Source: Morinoia aosen
Lineage: Eukaryota > Arthropoda > Malacostraca > Amphipoda > Talitridae
DNA: 64,000 bases
Assembly (NCBI GenBank): GCA_030386875.1
Contig: CM059576.1
Location: 13,954,058 to 14,018,057 of the forward strand
Direction: 5' to 3'
The position numbers and the translations under genes are program-made. The notes beneath the pieces are model-generated. The model did no database searches. It had not been told where the DNA came from and saw only the letters and a list, made by a program, of their open reading frames with translations. This document shows positions 29,760-41,627 of the stretch, piece after piece; positions within the stretch are counted from its first letter, which is position 1; each line of letters opens with the position of its first letter.

Positions 29760-30270
29760 TAACAACCACCTGTAGTCTTTCCATAAAAGACCCTTATAAA
29801 CACTCTTACCAGTCTACAAATTTTCTTCATCTTAGCTAATAATGCGAAATTATCAGCACAGAGTAGCTGCATTTTATTGATACTCTGCTCGGAGCAGCCG
29901 AAATTTTTAACACTACAAACTTTCCTCTGTATGCATAGTTAACAAACGTAACATTACATACCACAGATGCCAACTCATGAGCAATTTCAACTATTCACTC
30001 ACTATACTTTCAGTTCTCACATATGCTCTGCTATCAATATAATAGCTCATAGTCTTAGCACCTTGCTCTTCACACCAGACACTCAAAGAACTTCAAACAA
30101 CACTCCCTGATCAACTGTATCTTCCACTTCATTTGCTTCAAAGCTAAAATCAGTTCCATACATCCTCCACCATGCCAAAAACTGAAGGGCTTGTCTCCTA
30201 TTGCACTTTCTGTTACCTCTTTCATATGATTTAATAGCACTCTGCCAGACCAATTAGCAACCATGCTCAA
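29760..30270 (-). pseudogene. Degraded LINE reverse transcriptase fragment
   Basis: On the - strand, 30270-30070 reads GRVLLNHMKEVTESAIGDKP then HGGGCMELILALKQM, the RT fingers/palm stretch found in invertebrate non-LTR elements. Farther on, after stops, SRAYVRTESIVSE and then QLLCADNFALLAKMKK appear. The last is the catalytic-loop neighbourhood, where (F/Y)ADD is expected; here it is CADN, so the second catalytic Asp is lost. Several stops and probable frameshifts interrupt it. The fragment is an old, inactive copy. Confidence 0.72.
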
Positions 30271-32689
30271 TCTACTTGAACTTTACGAATGGGAGCTCTC
30301 ATACCTACCCCCTTATTTGCTACAATTGAATCACAACATGAATTCCTCAAATGTATCAGCAATGCACCAACAACAAAAAAATTCAGCAACTACAACAATC
30401 AATCAATGTCACCCATCATTTCATTGAATGCTCAGATGCCACTCTATAATTCCAGTGCTTTACCCTAGAGTACTTTTTCCAGGTTAGACTTCAACTTCTA
30501 CTCTCTTGATCATTCATTTTTGGATTAGTTGCATTCTTTTACTTTCACAAGCATACTCCTGCCTTTTTTGTAGTTTAATCTCAGAAAAATAAAATTATTT
30601 CAAACGATGCTTTCCTATTTTATTCAGCATAAATCTGACGACACAAAAACTTACAGCACAAAAAACTACTCTTTTTGGCCAACATTATAAAGTCTATTAA
30701 GATATTCAAGTTCAAAGACTTCTCTGACAATCACTTACCACAAATAGTGCACACGATCTGTCAAAAAACAACATCTGAAATTTTAAATGAGTGCTGTGCA
30801 AAAATTTTAATTGGTACCAAAATATGATTAAATAATGTTACTTATTAAATTATTGTGTTAAAGTGATGAACATGTGATGACTGTGATCATTTTTCAATTC
30901 TTCCCATCTAAACCTTATGCATGCCCAAATGAAACTACTATATTCATCTTGATGATACTCTCAACTCAAAAATATGCTTCATATGGTAATTTAATGAAAT
31001 TTTTTTCAACAATATGCAAATGAAGTGTTATGACTTGTACCAGATGGAAAAAAATTTTCAGCAACACAACAATAATGATTACACATTTATTTATATCACA
31101 AATTCCAACACATACAGACCCCAGTTGAAATTAATAAAGGAGCAAAGTGTGTACTGAATTTGTACACATTTAGAAATTGTCTGATATCTGCAACCGCTAA
31201 CATTTTGGGACATTTTCTGTCGTAGCAGTTAGTAACAAAAACTTAAGTCTCTAGGTATATTGGTCATTCTAGCACTAAAATGTTGTACAGATAAGTTTTC
31301 ATCATAACTATCAGGAAGTGGGTAAAGTTCAAGTTTATGGAATGGAAGAATACTCTTCTATTTTTATCATCCGTTTTCCATAGGCAACAAAGAAGCTACA
31401 CTTCTTTCAACAAATACCAGCTGTACCAAACTAGTATCAAACCTGAACTCTTCTGGTCTAATGTACAATTCATGACCCTAGTGCTATAGAGAAAAATAAA
31501 TCATTTTACAAAACATTTACATTTACAACAAAAGTGTTGCACCTAACTAAACTATCAACCAAAACTCTGTGAATATGAGAATTAAATTTAACTCATCATT
31601 TGATTTCACAAATATTTGAGTTGATGAAATTAATCATAAGAACTAGAATCTCCCAGTTGTTAGGAAGCAAGAACCAGAGTAATTATGAACTTGCCTTTCA
31701 TGGGAAGGTTTCGGCAGTTTGAACCCCTGCGCAAGGCGGTGATTTTTTCACCTTGGGAAAATGAAGAACTGTCGCAATTCCCCACTTTACCCAGGTGTTG
31801 GAAATGGGTACCAAATTAACCAGGGCTAATGTGGTATTAGTTATAAAACATTTGAGTAACCAATGAACAAGATGATATGGGTCATGTTTGATTGACTAGA
31901 ATCAATCATCCTTCATTTCTTTTATTGAAAACAACTTTTGACTTGCGTGTGTTGAGAATCCTATAATGCAAAGTAGTCGGATGAACATGAATCTAGAACT
32001 AAAAATTTATTGCTATCTTGACTGGCCCACAAAGACCATGTGAACAATGCAGTCCAATGCACAAATTTTAAGAATAAAAAAAACTTGGCCCTCTAATGTC
32101 CAATTTTTGTTCCTGGAGCGGGGAAAATTTTTTTCAATAATTGTTTTTTTGTTTTGGCATCATTGGTGATAGAAAAACAAACAATCGGGAAATTGGAACT
32201 CTGTGACTAGATCAAAAGTAAACGGGTTCTGAAAGTGGATGATTCGAAGTTGTGTAGAAACTTGCTTTCAATTTTGTGTAGTTGCATTTATTTGAAAGAG
32301 GACACTGGTGTCCTTGTTGATGTTAAGGAGACCGTCTGGGTAGAAATCAGGATATGTGTTGATTTTCTGTTTTTATATGCATCTTATAGAGGATTTTCTC
32401 GCGCTTCCATTGGTACTTTTTGTTTACGTCTACTACGAATAGTGTGCCCACCAGAGGGGGGGGAAAAGCGATGGGGGTGGAGTGACCTTGAACCCACCCC
32501 CCTCATTATTGGGGGTCAATTGAGCGTGTTTCTCTGCGGGAATGGCATTATAGTTCGTTAATGGGCTACTCAAAGTGCTTCCATTATTCAAACCAAACAT
32601 TCTAACGCTGATTAGACATTTTTTTATAATTTTTGACAATTTCAGAATTTAGCTGTTCTGCCGTATCTATGATACTGCAGCTTTCCTTC
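30271..32689. other. Non-coding stretch with one SINE-like patch
   Basis: Mostly AT-rich with no gene. At 31690-31825 the - strand carries GGTAAAGTGGGGAATTGCGA, CCCAAGGTG and GGGGTTCAAACTGCC, a layout reminiscent of tRNA-derived SINE-like repeats (the last part resembles a B box). G-rich runs occur at 32453-32480 and 32495-32515. A short hairpin, GATACTGCAGCT/AGCTGCAGTATC, lies at 32669-32714. Confidence 0.3.
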
Positions 32690-33340
32690 ATAGCTCAATG
32701 ACAGCTGCAGTATCGTAGCTACAGCAGTGGCGAGCACACCAATCCAAAGGGTTTGAAAAGAGCTATAAAACAAAGGAGTTGACTTGACAAAAAAATATTT
32801 TGGTTGAAAAAAAAAGAAAAATGGGGAAAAATTTTTTTTTCAAGAATTACCCTTATTCTCTTTTGTTGTTTATTTTTCTCCAGAGTTACGGAGCTACAGC
32901 AATGCAAATTATATCAATCGAAAGGGCTTGAAAAGAGCTACAAATTCTCAAGTGTTCATTGTAGAAAACTCAGTAGTTCAAAAGATAAAAAGAAAAACAT
33001 TTTTTTTGTGAAAAAATACGTTGTTCTGGAAACTTTATTTTGGTTTCTCAAATCTATCTCCTTCCACAATTTTAGAGATACGAGAATGGTTTATATACCA
33101 TTTGATGGGGCTTAGCAAGGTGTATCCATAAGCAATAGCATTTTTTGATACATTTAATATTTTGAAAATTACACCACATGAAAAAAAATGAAAATAAACT
33201 TTTTTTTCTCAATTCCCAAAATCCACAAAAATAAGTTATCAAAATTCCCTATTGCTTATGGTTATATAGACATATAAGCAATCTAAAAACGAAGTACTGG
33301 TTCTGTAACTTCAAAACTGTAGAAGGAGATAGATTTTACA
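32690..33340. repeat. Degenerate tandem array, about 180-bp units, ending in an inverted copy
   Basis: Three units start near 32695, 32888 and 33065 with GAGCTACAGCAATG-like sequence followed by a RAAAGGGYTTGAAAAGAGCTA block, then A-rich and T-rich tracts. A reverse-orientation copy of the start motif (AAAACTGTAGAAGGAGATAG) lies at 33310-33336. No coding frame. Confidence 0.65.
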
Positions 33341-33740
33341 AAACCCCCTATTTTATCATATTTTTCAAAAAAAAAAGTGCAGCTACAAAAATTTCGTCGA
33401 AATAATAAATGATCTATGCATCATTTCACACCTACTGTAAAAATTTCAGAGAAATCCATCCGTAAATAACGGACTTTTTTACCCAGACAGTCTCCTTAAA
33501 GGGTTAAAGGACTAAAATTGACCAACATGCTCTGTAATTCTCAAGTCCAGAGCTGGTTGTGTCAAGCCATCACACTGCATTGCACACAACTAAAGTTGAA
33601 AAAAATGTAGCACACTTGAAGCTAACAATAAGTTTAACATCTAGGCCTACCATATAGACCATAAAGGAAACCAACTTCAAATGTTAATAACCTTACAGTG
33701 AATGAAGATAATTTAATTCTGTTTGTATTAGATTGAGAAA

Positions 33741-33964
33741 AATGTTGGGTAAATGTAAGCAGAAGCTACTAATCAATTTATGAAATGTTGTTGCCTGTAT
33801 CATGGTAATTACATCGAAATAAACAACTTTTCTTCTATACACTTTTCTTCTAATACTCATTTGTCCCAGAGAGGGCATGGAAGAAAAGATGTTTATTTCA
33901 ATGAAATTACCATGATACAGGCAACAAAAATTCGAAATATGATTAGTAGCTCCTCCTTAACATT
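33741..33964. repeat. Foldback/MITE-like inverted repeat
   Basis: Arms 33741-33838 and 33879-33964 are near reverse complements (both contain TTGCCTGTATCATGGTAATT or its complement). The loop is about 40 bp and contains TTGTCCCAGAGAGGG. The same family recurs at 58.3-58.9 kb. Confidence 0.85.
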
Positions 33965-34299
33965 AACTAAATGTTAAAAGTTACAATAGAACAGGGTGCA
34001 TCAGTAATGTGACGAATAATCATAGTGAAAATGTTGTAGGTTGAACTATGTTGGATGTAAAAATGTAGTAAAAAAAGTATGTTTAACAGTTTTCAAAACA
34101 GTATTCTTGGTCAGAGAGCTTCTTTCAATAAATCTCTGTTTGAATTAATTTCAAACTTCCTTCAAACTCTTTGTTCTAGCATAGATGTTGTTGATGAAAA
34201 TGCATTGCTCCTTTGTTAGTTCAATAAAATTGAGTTCAGTCACTTGGAAATTTACACTTAGAGGTAAATTTTTTGACCACTTGGACCTTCTTTATACTC

Positions 34300-35262
34300 A
34301 GGGTCAATATTGAATTTATTGATGTCAATGACTTATATAATTTCACTACAAAATTTTGGTAACTGGAGCCACTTTAAGACGTTTTAAACAAACAACATTG
34401 TGCTCGCAAATGCTTAGTTTTAGAGATATAGCAAAAATAAGATAAAGGTAAGAATAGCCTTGCTGGCGGTTTTGGTATGGCTCTTGCGGTGGAAAATGCA
34501 TGCAAAGGGTGTGCTGCAACTCTGTTTGAGTGCATTGAACATTATAATGACAATAGTGCTAGTTTAGAAGCATTAATTTTTCATTCTGTTATTCATTCAA
34601 ATGAAGAATGGGTCATTATAGAGATTAATGCGCTCACGGAAATTAAATATTCTGTTCCAAAGAATCACCAAAGGAACACTTTTAAAAAGTCAAGAGAGAG
34701 TCACAACACTGTCCAAAACAGCTCAAATCCAACTTGACAATTAGAACAATGTGTATAAAACTGTTAACATGAGAGATATATAACATTGACACCATGAATG
34801 GAGAATTTCAATTGCAACTAGAATTGTGGGAGTAAAAACAGAAAAGCTGTAGCAGCAAATATCCCAACGCAATATCATTTGAAGTCTTCCAGCTTTAGAG
34901 ATATTTAAATTTGAAGTTACAGGAACATTGTTCATATAATTGAATAAACGGACATGTAAATAAGCAAAAAAACTAACCTAAATAAACCTAAAATAACTCA
35001 ATTTAACTCAACCATACCCAGGCCGAGAATTCCCGCCAAAAAATTTCGCGCGGTCCGCGTCCGCGAAACGCCAGAAAAGCCATATTGATACTGCCGTTAA
35101 TGCTATTCTTACCTGAACGTTATTTATGCTATATCTCAAAAACTAAGCATTTGCGAGCACAATGTCATTTGTGTAAAACGTCTTAAAATGTTCCAATTAC
35201 CTAAATTTTGTAATGAAATTATGAAAGTTGTTGACAACATTAAATTCAATATTTACTCTTCA
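34300..35262. mobile_element. Foldback element with about 160-bp arms
   Basis: Left arm 34300-34461 and right arm 35097-35262 share CTTTAAGACGTTTTAAACAA, CATTGTGCTCGCAAATGCTT and TTTTAGAGATATAGC in opposite orientation. The interior holds an 86-codon + strand ORF (34477-34737) with no recognised domain and a short CG-rich patch (GCGCGGTCCGCGTCCGCG, near 35048). Ends about 60 bp before the 5' LTR of the next element. Confidence 0.8.
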
Positions 35263-35322
35263 ATGATATTCAATTTACACTCCTGATCCAATCCAACAAT
35301 ACATTACATACCACAATCATCT

Positions 35323-36222
35323 TGTTATGTCCCTAGTACGAGCCGTTAAGTTTCACCACAAAAAGGAGTAAGGACGGTTGAACATGAGTCTGACATCTGG
35401 ACTGCTATAAAAAAAGAATCATGCAACTCAGCATAAACCCGGCGTGAGAGAGAGCAACGCTTACGCAGCGAGGGCTCGACCGTTACAAAGAAGGCAACAC
35501 CTACGCTCCCAGCGGCAGCGTGGCAATGACGTGGCACCAACGTGGCACCAGCGTGGCAGCGGTATGGCAGCGTGGCAGCGCAGATGGCATCGACCCCACG
35601 GTCTCAGCAGGCTGGCGGCAGGGCCATAGCCACAACAAACAATGGCGATCAGCGGCGGCATCGAGCGAGTAGCAGCGAGCGAGTGGCAGCGTGGCCGAGT
35701 GGTAATGAGTAGCCGCAGCGATTCTGCGGGCGCCAACTTCAACGGCTACAATCAGCTGCGGTAACTCCTGCAGTACGACAGCTACTTAAAGGGTTCGACG
35801 AGGGTTAGGGCATCATCATTATAGAGCGAAATTCCGTCACTAGAAGGTCTCTTCGTGCCACTTCATTTTATTTTGTTTGTATACGGCAGGCACTCCGTAT
35901 TAGACCCTGACTCTGTGTTAATCTTCACGTAAAAGACTTTAACGTACAATTCGAGACCTTGTCATTATACTCCGACATCGCTGCGTACCCAAAAGATGCG
36001 TAAGACTTTTGTAGCAATTGTACCTAAATTTGCTAGTCTCATCTACCCCATTGTCATATTTTGTGTACATCTTTCATTATAACAAGTAAACCGATGTGGC
36101 CACATTGAATGAAACGTGTTTCCTTTCGGAAAAAAACTCCTTTGATTCGAAGATTAGTTTTGAAAAGACGAAAAATTTGAAAAATCATAAATTTGGATTC
36201 TAAAGAAAAGAAGTATATAACA
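35323..36222 (+). repeat. 5' LTR, 900 bp
   Basis: Starts TGTTATGTCCC, ends AAGTATATAACA. An internal imperfect tandem of GCGTGGCA/ACGTGGCAC units lies at about 35513-35600. Likely contains promoter and polyadenylation signal. Confidence 0.97.
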
Positions 36223-36227
36223 ATGGT

Positions 36228-36246
36228 TGGCAGCGACCGTGGGATT
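36228..36246 (+). promoter_or_regulatory. Primer-binding site
   Basis: TGGCAGCGACCGTGGGATT, five bases after the 5' LTR end. Starts with TGG as expected; the tRNA was not identified. Confidence 0.8.
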
Positions 36247-36861
36247 GTAACCCATTAAAACTTAACGTCTCCGCAAGGGACCGCTATTGCCACGCTACCT
36301 ATTCCAAATAAAAACTTAACGTATAACGTAAATGGCCATTGTTCATTAGGAAATTTATTTCACTCATCATTGTACCCATTCTATTCACATAATTTATGTC
36401 ATTGTATTGATTTATTGATTTACCTGTGTATTTCCCGTGTTCCCGTGTGATTTATTGTCATTATTTACATTTCGTGTCAGTGTATTGATTTATTTCTAAA
36501 AATTTTCGTGTGAATTTGTGCCATGTTTACCATTTTGATGCTTTACCCATTTATCGTCCCATTTGCATTAACCAATTTAACCCATTTTGCCTTTCTAATA
36601 TGATTAGTGTGCCTATTCAAACCCAATTCTATGCCTATTGTGACCCTATTTTCATTGCTGTTGTTGATGTTATTGACGACCCATTTATTTATGTGCATTT
36701 GGAAACTTATTGTGTGAAAATTCAAATATGTCTGTGTATTTGGAAACATATTGTGCGAAATATTGCATTTAAACTTCTAATTTGAAACTCTAAATTGCTA
36801 TCAGTGTTCATTGTGAATCTATTTTGCTTCGCCAATTTTGCCCTAATTAACTGTTGAAATC
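36247..36861 (+). other. 5' leader of the 8.64-kb element
   Basis: About 0.6 kb of AT-rich leader between PBS and gag, with no supported ORF. Confidence 0.6.
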
Positions 36862-37695
36862 ATGGCAGGGAACGATAATGAAGATAACCAAAATAACAAC
36901 GGGGAGAATGCTCAAAATAACTTTGTCACTTTAAATCATGCAATTGATATGCCTAAATTTAACGGCGAAGGCTGTGTAACTTCATTTTTAAAGCACTTCC
37001 AAACGAGAGTTGATATCTACACTAATGATAAAGACTTGCAATGTCGTTATTTGAAGAATGCCCTAACTGGCAAAGCTTGGGATTCGTATGTTCTTAAATC
37101 GGACCAATTAGTCACTCTGGAAGATGTTAAAACTTGGCTTGTTTCTGTTTACAAGGGGGCCGTGAATTATAGAAAAACCGTTCATAAAATCCTATTTAAT
37201 CTGCGTCAAGAGAATGATGAGTCTGTTAATGCATTTACAACTCGCGTTCTGGCTAGCTGGAAAGACGTGTTCGGTCAAGAATGGCACTACGAGGATAGTA
37301 ATGCACAAAAAATTCTAATTCCTACTATCATTAAAAATATGAATCCCAAGATCAGTGAAAAACTATCACATGATTTTGACCCTGAGAGTGTGACCAAACT
37401 CTTAGATAAAGCGAGATCAATTGAGGAATCTTTGATCGAAGAAAGATCTTTGTTGAGTCGCAAAAGACGTGCCCACGAGAGTGATGTAGTGGTAGAGAAG
37501 TGTCAATAAAATTCACCACAAAAGCGAACGTTCCAGCCTAAGAATCCATTCAAATGGCAAAGTGCTTCACACAAAAATGCTCGCCCCTTTAATAATTACC
37601 AACGCAAATTCAATGGTCATCCAAATCAGAATGGTGACATCGCTGCTGTAAAGTCAAAAAACTATTACAGCAACCGAAAAGCTTTTCCCCCGTGA
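36862..37695 (+). pseudogene. gag: Gag, interrupted by one nonsense codon
   Basis: The ATG at 36862 opens a 215-codon frame to a TAA at 37507-37509. The same frame then stays open to a TGA at 37693-37695, adding about 61 codons of Gln/Asn/Lys-rich sequence. The first part is a capsid-like helical domain with the retrotransposon-gag pattern (FKHFQTRVDIYTND, CRYLKNALTGKAWD, YRKTVHKILFNLRQ). There is no CCHC zinc knuckle in either part, unlike the nested Gypsy-type element. I take the TAA as a mutation because the slippery site that joins gag to pol lies downstream of it. If TAA is instead the natural end, pol would lack a clear route of expression. Confidence 0.82.
37656..37662 (+). promoter_or_regulatory. 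Programmed -1 frameshift site A AAA AAC
   Basis: In gag frame the codons are TCA AAA AAC, giving the canonical heptamer A AAA AAC. A -1 slip enters the pol frame, which is open from 37638. It lies in the 58-nt overlap between the two frames. Confidence 0.82.
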
Positions 37696-40600
37696 TTTTG
37701 CTAAATGTTGAACAAAGGAAGTGCTCAACCTTCGTTGATTCAGGCTCTTCCGTGACTCTTGTAAAATCTTGTGTAATTAATAAGTTATTCAAGACCCCTC
37801 CCCGAATTAAACGATGCACTAAAGTTCTTTGTTCTGTAAATGGAGATAATCTCCACACTCGAGGTGCGATTGACCTGAAATTTAAACTAGGTGATGTTGA
37901 GTATTGCCATTCTGCTATCATTGTGGAAGATTCTTACTTCCCTGGAGCTGTCTTAATAGGCCGAGATTTCCTTAAAAGGTTCGGTGTTGAAATAAAATAC
38001 AGTCAGCATGAGAAAGGTCACGTGAGAATTAACAATAAAGTTTACCCATTTCAATCAGTTGCTGCTTCTAATTCAGTAAATTTTGTGAAACAATCTGAGG
38101 ATGCATCATTCAGTGTCGCAAGAATGTCACATGATCTGACTGTTGAAGGAGGCACGTTATGTCATTCCTTTTTGAGAGTTCCCAAGCACATGAATGGAAA
38201 GACAGTCGTTCTAAAGCAGAGCGTTACATGTAAAGGAATAGCAGTGCCTCGTACGTTAGCCACTGTCCGTGACGGTACCATACCAATAGTCTTTGTAAAT
38301 TATGACGATAAGAATGTTCTTGTACCTAGAAATAAAATTTGTGCTACACTAGACGTTGCTATTGAAGAGCCGGAACATGGCTCAGACGAAAGCGAAAGTG
38401 ATGTTCGAGCACAGAAGCAGCGTAAGGCCTACGAGACGGTGGCAGGGGTGCGCAGGGACCATGGTTGTGAGCATGCGAGCGAGTCTGCTCAGTGCCACCC
38501 AGACCAGAGCCGACAGGCGGAGGCTGGGAACAGCAGACTCATACGTGACACAGAGAGACGTCGGGAGCCCGATTTCAATGAAATGATTGACAATGTCGAC
38601 CTGTCCCATTTGAACTTAGATCAGAGAACGACCCTTGTAAATTTGATTAACAATCATAGGAATGCGTTTGCGGTGAGAGACGAGATTGGTCATGCGCGAA
38701 ATGCTGTACATAGATTAGATATTCAGGGCCATGAGCCAATAAATACACCCCAATACCGTGTCCCTCATGCTACAAAGCAGCTAGTTGAAGAACATGTCCA
38801 AGAGATGCTGAGACAGAAAGTTATAGAGCCAGCATACTCCCCATGGTCATCACCTATTTTGACAGTCAGAAAAAATGATGGAACTCATAGGATAGTGGTC
38901 GATTTTCGTCTTATCAACAAGATAGTTAAGAAAGACACTTTCCCTATTCCGAACATGACTGATACCCTCGAAAGTCTAAAGGACTCAAACTTGTTCACGA
39001 CCCTTGATATGAGGAGCTCCTACCATCAGATTGAACTGTCCCCCGAGAGTAGGGATATTACCGCTTTCAGAACGCCAACAGGTAGTTACAGGTACTGCCG
39101 GTCACCACAAGGTCTTATCACATCTGCAGCTGCACTTCAAAGAGCAGTTAATATGGCTTTTTCTCCATTCATTTCGAAATTTCTGTTCTGTTATGTTGAC
39201 GACATCATTATTTACTCTAAGAATTTCGAAACTCATGTCGAACATTTGGATAAGGCGTTGCTTCAAACAGCTGCTTCAGGTTTCAAATTAAGCCTTAAGA
39301 AATGCCAATTTGCGGCCAGTAGTGTGACTTTCCTTGGTATCAAAGTCAGTTCAGAGGGACTAATTCCCAGACCAGACAAGGTGCGAGCTTTAGCGGATGC
39401 TTTGAGACCTAGGAATATTAAAGAGGTAAAGAGATTCCTTGGTTCAACCGGATTTTTAAGAAAATTCATTCAAAATTACGCTCATATCGCTGCGCCTCTT
39501 ACTGAGCTAACGAAAAAGACGAATGCATTTAAGTGGACTGACATCCATTAGCGAGCTTTTGATGACTTAAAAGATAAACTCGTGTCCGCGCCAATACTTA
39601 AATTTCCCGACATTCAGAAAGAGTTTGTGCTGCACACTGATGCCTCGGGCATTGCAATCGGAGGAGCACTGCTCCAGATGCACGACGGCATCGAGCTGCC
39701 AGTAGCATACTATAGTCGTAAATTAAAGGGAAACGAACTTAAATACTCTGCAACGGAACTCGAAGCACTCGCCATACATGATTCAATCAAACATTACGAT
39801 GCATATCTGTACTTAAATGAATTCGTCGTGGTGACAGATCATCGCCCCTTAACGTTTATTTTTGCTAATAAAACAGGTAACCACCGCATTTCGAGGTGGG
39901 CTCTGCTTCTGCAAGAGTATAACTTCTCTGTTCGATACAAGCCGGGAGCACAGCACCATTTGCCAGACTATTTGTCTAGATCCGAAAGAATCGTCAATGC
40001 TGTCGTTGACACTGCTGAGTCCAACTGTAGTAATAAGAATGATCCTAAAATTAATACTGATGCTCCTTCTAGAATTAGGCCTTGTTCTGATAATAACGTA
40101 GCAGGTGCTCCAGTCAACGACGTGTGCTCTCGACCCACGTTTAGCGAGCAGACAGGTGTCGCTGCCGAGACTGCCCAGCCACTGAGCTTGGAGGATGTTG
40201 CTTCGGAGCAGAGCTTGGACACATATTGGTCTTCCGTTAGAGATGTAATAAATAATAATGATAGAGGTAACTGTAAGATTTCTAATATTGACGAATACTT
40301 CATCGATGATAATAATGTCCTATGTAGGTTGTCGAGGAAGAAACGCAGAAACGGTAGAAGTAATGTACAGGTAGTAATTCCCAAGTCTCTAGTTAAGGTT
40401 GCTTTAAAATTAAGCCATGATAACGATTTGTCTGCTCACATGGGTTTCCTGAGAACTCTTGAACGTGCCAGAGATAAATTCTTTTGGATTAATCAAATTC
40501 GTGACGTCAAAGACCATGTGAAAAAATGTTTACAGTGCCAGCGAACAAAATGGCAGGGTCAATTTAAAGTCCCCTTAGGTAAATTCCCCGAGACCTCTTT

Positions 40601-41627
40601 TCCCCTTGAAAGAGTTGCTGTTGACCTTGTTGAATTACCCGTTAGTTACGCAGGCAACAAATACCTTCTAACGATAGTTGATCATTTTACGAGATATGTT
40701 GATGCTTATCCCCTTCCAGACAAGTCCGCCGATACTGTTACCAGAGCTTTTGTCCAATACGTCGGAAAATTCTCTGCCCCGAATACGATCGTCAGTGACA
40801 GAGGCAGCGAATTTACCAATAGATTATTCCAGGACGTCTGCAAAAATCTCAAAGCGAGATCACAAACGACGACTGCTTACCACGCAATGGCGAACGGTTG
40901 CTGCGAAAGAATGAACGGTATCTTAAAGACTGCAATCTCTCACTTGGCGGCTGAAGATAAGTTCACTTGGTACGAGAGCGTTGCCTTTGTGACTCTCGCG
41001 GTAAATACTTCCTATCAAACTGCGATTAAAGACACGCCGTTCTTTCTGTTCTACGGCCGAGACGCAAACCTTCCCTTCCACGACATCTTCAAGGAGCAGC
41101 CTATTAACTACGCATGTGACAAAGAGTATTCAACTGAAGTCTCGCTCCGACTGTCCAAAGCATTTGCTGCAGTGCGGAAGAATTCGGAAACTGCGAGGCA
41201 AGCTGCCGCAAACATTTATAATCGAACGGCCAAGGAATGTGATATCCAAGCAGGGGACCTTATTATGCTTAGGAATGTGACAGGTCGCACCGATGTAGAT
41301 TGTGCTTGGCCCACGAGGTTCAGAGGCCCCTTCCGGGTGATATCTCGACGGGAAAATAACATCACCATCAAAGGTCTATACTCAGACCGAAATGAGCAGA
41401 CCGTGCACCTGAACCGTGTGAAACGCGCTTATCTTGACGACGCCATGGCCTTCCCTTTCAACAACGACGAAGAAAAAGACGAACTTCAAGGGGCAGAGAC
41501 GAACGACATTCCACCAATGCAGAACGCGAATCCACGACCAACGATGCCGAGCGCGAACCGACGAGAAGAGGGAACGATTCCTAGATATCCCCTCAGAAAT
41601 AGAAATAGACGCCCAAACTATGTATGA
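37662..41627 (+). pseudogene. pol: Gypsy-type pol, interrupted by one TAG
   Basis: Reached by -1 frameshift from gag. Numbering from GTG at 37692: protease DSGS at 16-19; RT at about 370-560 with VVDFRLINK and YVDD at 501-504; then TAG at 39549-39551 between RT and RNase H. The same frame continues to 41627. The downstream part (681 codons from GTG at 39582) has RNase H with HTDAS and the TDHRPL motif, the integrase zinc region ending CLQCQRTK, and the integrase core with VAVDLVELP, IVSDRGSEF and CERMNG. The C-terminal tail is basic (RYPLRNRNRRPNYV). Apart from the TAG the frame and motifs look intact, so the break is recent. No env follows. Confidence 0.93.

Noticed and set aside
31690-31825. 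tRNA gene, because of the GGGGTTCAAACTGCC box
   Set aside because: No acceptor or anticodon stem can be folded; at best a SINE-like relic.
35444-35742. Frames of 61-93 codons inside the 900-bp LTR, repeated in the other LTR
   Set aside because: Identical in both LTRs and lying in GTGGCA-rich sequence; an LTR consequence, not genes.
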